From contig DKBN01000005.1 in the NCBI GenBank assembly GCA_002451235.1, positions 20,263 through 26,110 of the forward strand: DNA of 5,848 nucleotides, in the 5' to 3' direction. A program made the translations under genes and the position numbers. Position 1 is the first letter of the stretch; each line of letters begins with the position of its first letter. The DNA comes from Patescibacteria group bacterium UBA6899. Its GTDB lineage: Bacteria > Patescibacteriota > Minisyncoccia > Phycocordibacterales > UBA6899. The notes under the pieces are model-generated. The model searched no databases. It saw nothing but the letters and a program-made list of their open reading frames with translations, and was not told where the DNA came from. Below are positions 1-4,376 of this stretch, piece by piece.

Positions 1-1672
1 TTGTGTTCGTATCGTCGGAGATACCCAGTGTGACGGTCTTGTCGGTGGGAGCGACCGCAGAAGCCGCCCCTTGCGTATTGTCATCGGAACCAGAAAGATG
101 CGGGTCAAAGATCTGTACGTAGTTCGATTGGCCGCGCGTCTTGATGGCAGTTTGCGGAACGATGAGCACGTCCTGTTTCACTTGAGTGATGACCGAGGCG
201 TTCACGCTCATGCTGGATTTTATCCGGGCATCGTTCGTGTCGAGTGCGATCTTCACTCCATAGGTCACCACGCCCTGCGAGACCGTGCCGATGGTGTCGA
301 TCGAGGCGACCTTGCCGGTGAGGGTAAGCCCGTCGATAGCGTCAAAGGTAAGCGTCGCGCGGGCGCCAATCTCGACTTTCGCCGCGTCAACCTCATTGAG
401 AGAGATCTGCGCGATCTGCTGGTCGGAGATCAAGGTCGCGATCGTCGTGCCGTTCCCGAGGGTATCCCCCTTCGAGATGGCAACCTTCCCGACGGTGCCA
501 TCGAACGGCGCACGGACGTAGGAGTTCGCAAGGTTCTCCTCTGCATCGCGAAGCGCGTTCTGTTTTTGCTGGAGACTCAGCTGCGCGGATTGGATATCCA
601 ATGGATCTGACCCCGCTTGTATCTTCGCAAGTGATTCTGTGTTTTCCTGGATCGTGCGTTCAGCATTCAGGAGCGCGGTCACGTCGTTATTGATCGTCGT
701 CCGCGCGTTCAAGAGCGCTGAGATGTGGGAATTCATCTGCAACGTGAATCCGTCGAGAGTAGAAAGTTGCGTATCTGCATATGTTTTCGGCGTTGCATTA
801 TTGTTCGTGAGCGTGTCCTTGTAGAACTGGATGAGATTGTTCGCACTTGTCACGGCATCGGAAGCGAGCTTTGCGGTGGCGTACGTCTGGTCGAGCAGAG
901 TACCGATCGAACTTGTCGCAGCAGTGCGCGGCGTTCCTTTGTATTGGATGAAATTCGCATCGTACGCCGTACGTGCGCTTTGGTATCCGTTATAAGCGGC
1001 ATCGTGGAAGCTCGGAGCACGTGTGTCATAGATCCCTGCGGAGCGAGTGTAAAAATCGATGGGTTGTTCGTTCGCGCTCAGGCTCTGTACTAGCGTGAAC
1101 AATATGGTATTGAGACCAGACATGGTATCAGGAAGGTCAAGAAAAGTATTCGAGACCGCAGTGTACGCGTCTTCATATGCCTTCGCGAGGTCCGCTTCAG
1201 CTTGCGTCTTGCTTTCTTTGGCACGCTCAAGCGCGTTCTGAGATTGGGTAAGGGTCAGGGCGTCCGCAGGCTGTTCGATCTTCGCGAGTGAAAGCTGCGC
1301 GCTCTCTAAACCGACTTGCGCATCTCGAACGGATTTTTCTGCGGCGGTCGCGTCGAGAGACGCGATCAGTGTCCCCGCCTTCACTTTCTTCCCCTCCAGA
1401 TTCGGCGCGAGATAGAGAAGATCCCCGGAAGCCTTGGTCTTGAGTTCGATCTGATTCGATGAGGATATCTGTCCTGTCCCCTGAATGGAGGAAACGATGG
1501 TTCCCCTAGTGACCAGCGCGGTCACATACCGCGTCTCAGTCGCGGTGGAGGTGAGTGAACGATACTCGTAATATCCGCCGATGAGGAGAATGATGAGAAC
1601 CGCAATAGTCGTCTTCTTGTGCGCCTTCGCGTATGAACGGACCTTTGCAATACGTGCTTTCGTTTGTTCCAT
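1..1672 (-). CDS. HlyD/MacA-family efflux adaptor (membrane fusion protein), 3'-truncated by window edge
   Basis: An open frame of 557 codons runs from ATG at 1672 to the window edge with no stop, so the C-terminus lies outside. Visible in order: a basic N-terminus, one membrane anchor (about residues 21-36, TTIAVLIILLIGGYY), a first barrel-sandwich/lipoyl half (about 57-108, with GKKVKAGTLIASLD), a long Ala/Gln/Glu-rich helical region (about 110-380), the second lipoyl half (about 383-416, with VRAPFDGTVGKVAISKGD), a beta-barrel domain (about 418-500) and the start of the membrane-proximal domain (VPQTAIKTRG at 505-514). This order is diagnostic of periplasmic adaptor proteins of RND or MacAB-type ABC exporters. 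In an organism without an outer membrane the likely partner is a MacB-like ABC permease and ATPase, perhaps encoded just beyond position 1; that is inference. The start has a weak AGG three bases upstream. The helical region is about 270 residues, longer than the usual hairpin. Family call is firm; substrate unknown. Confidence 0.92.
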   Translation of the reverse strand, partial: MEQTKARIAKVRSYAKAHKKTTIAVLIILLIGGYYEYRSLTSTATETRYVTALVTRGTIVSSIQGTGQISSSNQIELKTKASGDLLYLAPNLEGKKVKAGTLIASLDATAAEKSVRDAQVGLESAQLSLAKIEQPADALTLTQSQNALERAKESKTQAEADLAKAYEDAYTAVSNTFLDLPDTMSGLNTILFTLVQSLSANEQPIDFYTRSAGIYDTRAPSFHDAAYNGYQSARTAYDANFIQYKGTPRTAATSSIGTLLDQTYATAKLASDAVTSANNLIQFYKDTLTNNNATPKTYADTQLSTLDGFTLQMNSHISALLNARTTINNDVTALLNAERTIQENTESLAKIQAGSDPLDIQSAQLSLQQKQNALRDAEENLANSYVRAPFDGTVGKVAISKGDTLGNGTTIATLISDQQIAQISLNEVDAAKVEIGARATLTFDAIDGLTLTGKVASIDTIGTVSQGVVTYGVKIALDTNDARIKSSMSVNASVITQVKQDVLIVPQTAIKTRGQSNYVQIFDPHLSGSDDNTQGAASAVAPTDKTVTLGISDDTNT

Positions 1673-1688
1673 ACGCCTAGTGTATCTG

Positions 1689-1708
1689 ATGCGAATAGAG
1701 ATCCGCAT
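1689..1708 (-). promoter_or_regulatory. Small hairpin in the leader of the adaptor gene
   Basis: On the minus strand the two 8-base arms ATGCGGAT and ATTCGCAT pair around a CTCT loop, with one G-U wobble in RNA. The hairpin ends 16 bases before the ATG at 1672, so if transcribed it sits in the 5' leader and could influence translation. A TTTAAT box resembling a -10 element lies directly upstream (minus strand) but has no convincing -35 partner. A chance fold cannot be excluded. Confidence 0.25.
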
Positions 1709-1787
1709 TAAAAGTGGGGATTGAAACGATGCTGGGGCTGTTCATAAGATCGATCTAGCGGATAAATGGGGGGCTAAGAAGACCTCA

Positions 1788-1821
1788 TTCTTTGTCTCAG
1801 CAGGGGTGTTGAGACAAAGAA
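1788..1821 (-). terminator. Perfect 12-bp hairpin between the DUF5666-like gene and the adaptor gene, possible terminator
   Basis: The arms at 1788-1799 (TTCTTTGTCTCA on the plus strand) and 1810-1821 are exact reverse complements around a 10-base loop. The hairpin lies 59 bases past the stop of the membrane-protein gene and 115 bases before the adaptor start, where a terminator for the sigma-factor operon would be expected. Neither strand has a proper U-tract after the stem (minus strand continues TGAGGTCTTCTTAG), so it is not a canonical intrinsic terminator. It could instead be a 3'-end stabilising structure or a protein-binding palindrome. Confidence 0.45.
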
Positions 1822-1879
1822 GGAAGCCATCTCTTGTATCCTTCACACACCGTAATACTTGCAGCAAGGCCACGATATT

Positions 1880-2671
1880 TCATGGCATCATTGGCTGCAT
1901 CATGGGCGTCGGTGTTGAAGATGCATCATCGAGGTCGAAGTGCCACCACCCGCGCATGTGCTGGGGCGGACGCACTTGGTCGATGCGTCTTACTCCCATG
2001 GCATCGATCGTGTCCGTCCCAGTGACCGAACCGAGTACGACCACTCGGTCGCCATCGGCAAGATCGGTCCCGTCGGGGAAGCGCGTTTCGCTCGTGATGG
2101 TGACGACATAGCTCTCTCCTGCTCGATTCTCAAGCACGAAGCCATCCCTTGTCATCTTAGAGATCATTCCGGGGTGCACGTTCGCGGGCGGCGGAAATCC
2201 GGGTCCGCGTAGCTGCCTGCCGTGCTCAAGGTACCCACCTTGTTCCGCGATACGCTCCAATATCTCGCTCGGAACGATGGTATACACCATGCCACTCCCC
2301 AGCGCGACGATGGCGACAATCCCGACGATGGAATATAGCAAGGGTTTCCGATACCCGAACGAAAATTTCCGTACTAAAAGTTCGAGCACCGCGATGAAGA
2401 TAAGTGCGCCTACCAAGAGCATCCATGGCGCCGATACGAGGAATTCGAGAATACCGATCATGCCGAACATCGGCACAAAAATAAGCCCACTGTCGTTAAG
2501 AAGAAAGATAGCGAGGTTCACGAGGTAAAGCGCGAAGATAAAGAGAAAGACAATGCCGATCACAGCGAGGATCGTACGCAGTACAAAATGCCAGCGCGGG
2601 CGCATGACAGCCTTTCCGCTCTCGATGGCGGAGAATACGCTGTCTTTGATAGATGGTTTCTCTTGCGTCAT
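1880..2671 (-). CDS. Membrane protein with C-terminal DUF5666-like domain; candidate partner or anti-sigma regulator of the adjacent ECF sigma factor
   Basis: The protein has 263 residues. A short soluble N-terminus (about 1-28) with basic motif MRPRWHFVLR is followed by hydrophobic segments at about 30-57, 63-80, 82-100 and 110-133. The C-terminal domain (about 165-232) has the DUF5666 pattern: GMISKMTRDGFVLENR, then TSETRF, then LADGDRVVVLGSVTG and an ID-A---R-ID end. A Met/Pro-rich tail closes the protein (MMQPMMP). The basic loop RKFSFGYRK (101-109) is best placed inside, which favours three true membrane spans with 63-80 as a membrane-associated loop and puts the C-terminal domain outside; this topology is inferred. 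The gene starts 6 bases after the sigma factor stop codon, so the two are almost certainly one operon. In ECF operons a membrane protein in this place often restrains the sigma factor, but no known anti-sigma motif is visible. Best Shine-Dalgarno-like sequence (AGGGA) is rather far from the ATG. Confidence 0.85.
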   Translation of the reverse strand: MTQEKPSIKDSVFSAIESGKAVMRPRWHFVLRTILAVIGIVFLFIFALYLVNLAIFLLNDSGLIFVPMFGMIGILEFLVSAPWMLLVGALIFIAVLELLVRKFSFGYRKPLLYSIVGIVAIVALGSGMVYTIVPSEILERIAEQGGYLEHGRQLRGPGFPPPANVHPGMISKMTRDGFVLENRAGESYVVTITSETRFPDGTDLADGDRVVVLGSVTGTDTIDAMGVRRIDQVRPPQHMRGWWHFDLDDASSTPTPMMQPMMP

Positions 2672-2677
2672 ATATAG

Positions 2678-3244
2678 CTATTTCTGTCCCTGATAATGCT
2701 TTCTCAACATCTCCCTTCCGCGTTTCAATCGAACACCCACTGTTGCGACGGGAAGATGTAAGACCTCTGAGATCTCGTCGTATGAAAGGTCTTCAAAGTA
2801 GTAAAGGATGAGCGGTTCACTATATTTCGGGTCGAGCATATCGAGCTTGGTCTCGAGCTCTTTCTTCACTTCGCGGTGTATGGCCTCTTCTTGGGCGTTT
2901 CCTCCATCCTGCGACGGAAATAGGAGGTCGGTGGAGAACAGATCGAACGCTATGGGCCTCCTTCCCTTCGCCTTGAGCTCGTTCACGAACGTGTTGTGCG
3001 CGATGCGATAGATCCACGGAGAGAACTTCCGCTCGGTATCAAAATCATTGATGTTCTCGTAGACCTTAATGAACACATCCTGGACGAGATCTTGCCTGTC
3101 TTCCCTGTTTGCAAGGAACCGTTTGGCGTATGAAAGCATCTTCCCCTCGTACCGTTCGATCAAGATGCCGAACGCGTTCTTGTCGCCGTTCTGCACTCGC
3201 CGTGCAACGCTCTCGTCGGTCTCAACCTCTTGGGCCATTACCAT
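2678..3244 (-). CDS. ECF-type RNA polymerase sigma factor (sigma-70 family, RpoE/SigW-like)
   Basis: The protein has 188 residues, the usual length for group 4 (ECF) sigma factors. Region sigma-2 spans about residues 24-92: DLVQDVFIKVYENINDF (52-68) is the core-binding and -10 recognition helix pattern, followed by FSPWIYRIAHNTFVNELK (74-91). A charged linker of about 35 residues, with no sigma-3, leads to sigma-4 at about 128-182, containing LDPKYSEPLILYYFEDLSYD and the helix-turn-helix EISEVLHLPVATVGVRLKRG that reads the -35 element. Start ATG at 3244 is supported by AAAGGTG 8 bases upstream; a second in-frame ATG at 3238 is less well spaced. The gene ends in TAG and is followed at once by the DUF5666-like membrane protein. 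It probably activates a small regulon in response to an envelope or other external signal; whether it controls the pilin or exporter genes here cannot be seen. Not a housekeeping sigma: regions 1 and 3 are missing. Confidence 0.95.
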   Translation of the reverse strand: MVMAQEVETDESVARRVQNGDKNAFGILIERYEGKMLSYAKRFLANREDRQDLVQDVFIKVYENINDFDTERKFSPWIYRIAHNTFVNELKAKGRRPIAFDLFSTDLLFPSQDGGNAQEEAIHREVKKELETKLDMLDPKYSEPLILYYFEDLSYDEISEVLHLPVATVGVRLKRGREMLRKHYQGQK

Positions 3245-3252
3245 CCATACTA

Positions 3253-3259
3253 CACCTTT
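3253..3259 (-). promoter_or_regulatory. Ribosome binding site of the ECF sigma factor gene
   Basis: Minus strand AAAGGTG, matching the Shine-Dalgarno consensus AAGGAGGTG with the GA step missing, lies 8 bases before the ATG at 3244. It decides for this ATG over the in-frame ATG two codons later. Confidence 0.6.
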
Positions 3260-3264
3260 CTGGT

Positions 3265-3293
3265 TTTAATCTTTCAAAACCGTTAATTATCAA
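3265..3293 (-). promoter_or_regulatory. Possible promoter of the sigma factor operon
   Basis: On the minus strand TTGATA (3293-3288, five of six to TTGACA) stands 17 bases before ATTAAA (3270-3265, three of six to TATAAT) in an AT-rich stretch. Initiation would give a leader of roughly a dozen bases that still includes the ribosome binding site. The -10 match is poor, so this is only a candidate. It directly abuts the hairpin of the neighbouring inverted-repeat element. Confidence 0.25.
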
Positions 3294-3295
3294 GC

Positions 3296-3413
3296 TATAT
3301 TTTTCCAAGGGGAACCCTCGGAAAATATATCTGATTTCTAAAGTCTCCATTTGGACGATGGCAAAAAACAATGATTTTTCAAGCATATTTTTTGCCGAGG
3401 GTTCCCCTTGGAA
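3296..3413. repeat. Palindromic inverted-repeat element (REP/BIME-like or MITE-like) in the pilin-sigma spacer
   Basis: Two 19-base sequences, 3303-3321 (TTCCAAGGGGAACCCTCGG) and 3395-3413 (its exact reverse complement), face each other across 73 bases of AT-rich DNA. Each unit is itself nearly palindromic: CC, one A.C mismatch, AGGG, a GAA loop, CCCT, GG. The left unit is extended by TATATTTTT (3296-3304) pairing with AAAATATA (3322-3329), giving a stem of roughly 14 pairs with a one-base bulge. The similarity between the units continues beyond the perfect match: both are preceded, in unit orientation, by an ATATTTT run. The element fills most of the gap between the pilin operon and the sigma factor gene. 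No flanking target-site duplication is visible. It could be a dispersed genomic repeat, a transcription terminator region, or both. Confidence 0.7.
3360..3396. terminator. AT-rich hairpin nested in the inverted-repeat element, possible terminator of the pilin operon
   Basis: GGCAAAAAA at 3360-3368 pairs perfectly with TTTTTTGCC at 3388-3396 around a 19-base loop. The right arm overlaps the first two bases of the right palindromic unit, so this fold and the long pairing of the two units compete at the edges. It begins 33 bases downstream of the last pilin stop on the minus strand. The U-run lies inside the stem rather than after a GC-rich stem, so it is not a textbook intrinsic terminator. Confidence 0.35.
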
Positions 3414-3428
3414 GGTGGGGCTGTACGC

Positions 3429-3887
3429 TCATGGGAGCGGACACACTGGACCGCCATACGATCCGAGCTCTTTCCAATCCTTGACCGTGACGTTCGTCGC
3501 CTCGAGCGTAATGCTCGCCTGGATGTTGGTGTAGGCACCGCTGTAAACGGCGCGTGTGAGAATGGTCCGATCGGAGCCCACTGCACTCACTTGGCAGATC
3601 CTGCAAGTAAGTTTCGCACCGCTCGCGCCGCACGTATCCCCCACTCCGATGCACTCGCCACTTGAGACTGGGGTGTATGAAGAATTCTGCGCCAATTTGA
3701 GCATCGTCTGGTTCGCGCACGCCTCCGCGAGCGAGCGGCTTGTTTTCTTGAATTCGATATCAAGCACGTTGATGCGCGAGAGGAACGTCCCGAGTCCGAG
3801 CGTGAAGATCATCACTAGAAGGAACGCCGATATGATGATGACGGACATGAGCGCGACGAACCCGTTCTTTGGCATGATACGTTCCAT
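3429..3887 (-). CDS. PilX/GspK-like minor prepilin lacking Glu+5
   Basis: From ATG at 3887 the protein has 152 residues. A short basic leader (MERIMPKNG) ends in Gly at a type III signal-peptide (prepilin peptidase) site, followed by FVALMSVIIISAFLLVM, a continuous hydrophobic helix that would anchor it before cleavage and pack into the pilus after. Position +5 is Met instead of the usual Glu, as in GspK and PilX-type minor pilins. The following amphipathic stretch has the pattern SLAEACANQTMLKLAQNSSY (52-71), typical of PilX-like minor pilins. The globular part has six cysteines in all, four of them clustered (positions 79, 86, 95, 98), suggesting disulfide bonds outside the cell. Start choice: AGGA lies 7 bases before this ATG but only 1 base before the upstream ATG at 3893, which would overlap the preceding pilin gene as ATGA; an ATG at 3875 is also possible. 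Last gene of the pilin operon. Likely a tip or initiation subunit; exact class uncertain. Confidence 0.82.
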   Translation of the reverse strand: MERIMPKNGFVALMSVIIISAFLLVMIFTLGLGTFLSRINVLDIEFKKTSRSLAEACANQTMLKLAQNSSYTPVSSGECIGVGDTCGASGAKLTCRICQVSAVGSDRTILTRAVYSGAYTNIQASITLEATNVTVKDWKELGSYGGPVCPLP

Positions 3888-3889
3888 AT

Positions 3890-4375
3890 TCATTTCCTGA
3901 TAGAGCGCGTGGTCGACGCGGTGCGCGTGAGGAACATGCCGTTCGACATCCGTGTCGTCAGGGCGATGCCGGCCTCGACGCTCTCCTGCCCTCCTGCCGG
4001 CGCAGAGTGGATAAAGGTGATCCCAGTGACCGCGATATTGTCGTTGCTGAGAGCGATCCCATTCTTTGCGAGCGTTCCGCCGGAGAGCGTGATGGTGACG
4101 TTCGTCCCATCGTATTTCGTGAGGTCCAACATGGATGCGTTCGTATTCGGCGCGGGTGTGGCAATGGTCTGAGCACCATCGAGCGCGTTGTCGATCTTCC
4201 CGATGAGGAAATCCGTCTCCGCTTGGAGCATTGCTTTCGTCTGGTTGCGATCACCTGTCTCAAAAAAGACGTACGCGGACGCGACGATCCCCACGATCAC
4301 GATCCCGAAGAGCGCGATGTAGAGGAGGGTCTCGATCAGGGTGAACCCAGTGCGTGTACGAGCGCGGTGCTTCAT
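3890..4375 (-). CDS. Type IV prepilin-like protein with classical GFTLIE motif (PilW/PulJ-like minor pilin)
   Basis: From ATG at 4375 the protein has 161 residues. The leader MKHRARTRTG is strongly basic and ends in the Gly cut by prepilin peptidase. The mature N-terminus FTLIETLLYIALFGIVIVGI has Phe+1 (to be N-methylated) and Glu+5, the hallmark of type IV pilins and type II secretion pseudopilins. About 100 residues of small, Thr/Ala/Ser/Asn-rich globular domain follow, without cysteine in the mature part. The pattern with LLYIALFGI resembles PilW/PulJ-type minor pilins, but assignment to one class is inference. The chosen start follows the TGA of the upstream pilin gene by one base (TGATATG), favouring coupled translation; a longer form from ATG at 4408 would add 11 residues and overlap the upstream gene by 32 bases. 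No good Shine-Dalgarno sequence precedes either. The 3' end overlaps the region just before the PilX-like gene. Confidence 0.88.
   Translation of the reverse strand: MKHRARTRTGFTLIETLLYIALFGIVIVGIVASAYVFFETGDRNQTKAMLQAETDFLIGKIDNALDGAQTIATPAPNTNASMLDLTKYDGTNVTITLSGGTLAKNGIALSNDNIAVTGITFIHSAPAGGQESVEAGIALTTRMSNGMFLTRTASTTRSIRK
3895..3898 (-). promoter_or_regulatory. Ribosome binding site deciding the start of the PilX-like gene
   Basis: Minus strand AGGA sits inside the last codons of the preceding pilin gene. It is 7 bases from the ATG at 3887 and 1 base from the ATG at 3893, so it favours the shorter protein by two residues. Confidence 0.5.
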
Positions 4376-4376
4376 A

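Noticed and set aside
71..610. Plus-strand open frame of 179 codons, and the further plus-strand frames at 725-1093 and 1059-1241
   Set aside because: They lie antisense to the efflux adaptor gene, whose protein sequence is clearly family-like; the antisense proteins have low-complexity Arg/Asp/Val-rich composition and no recognisable motif.
1713..1760. Promoter of the adaptor gene based on TTTAAT, and the AGATCGATCT palindrome at 1747-1756 as an operator
   Set aside because: No reasonable -35 hexamer stands 16-18 bases before the TTTAAT box, and a single 10-base palindrome is expected by chance at this scale.
1940..2212. Plus-strand open frames over the DUF5666-like gene (1806-2111, 1940-2212, 2277-2528) and the minus-strand frame 2226-2426
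   Set aside because: All are shadows of the well-supported membrane protein gene on the minus strand.
3303..3413. Inverted repeat as an integron attC site
   Set aside because: The GTTRRRY and RYYYAAC core sites are missing, and there is no cassette-like gene arrangement or integrase in the window.
3303..3413. Inverted repeat as ends of an insertion sequence
   Set aside because: Only 73 bases lie between the arms, there is no transposase, and I see no flanking target-site duplication. A non-autonomous element remains possible.
3109..3534. Plus-strand open frame of 141 codons crossing the inverted-repeat element, and overlapping minus-strand frames at 3338-3586 and 3379-3720
   Set aside because: They overlap the sigma factor and PilX-like genes in other frames and show no domain or plausible start signal.
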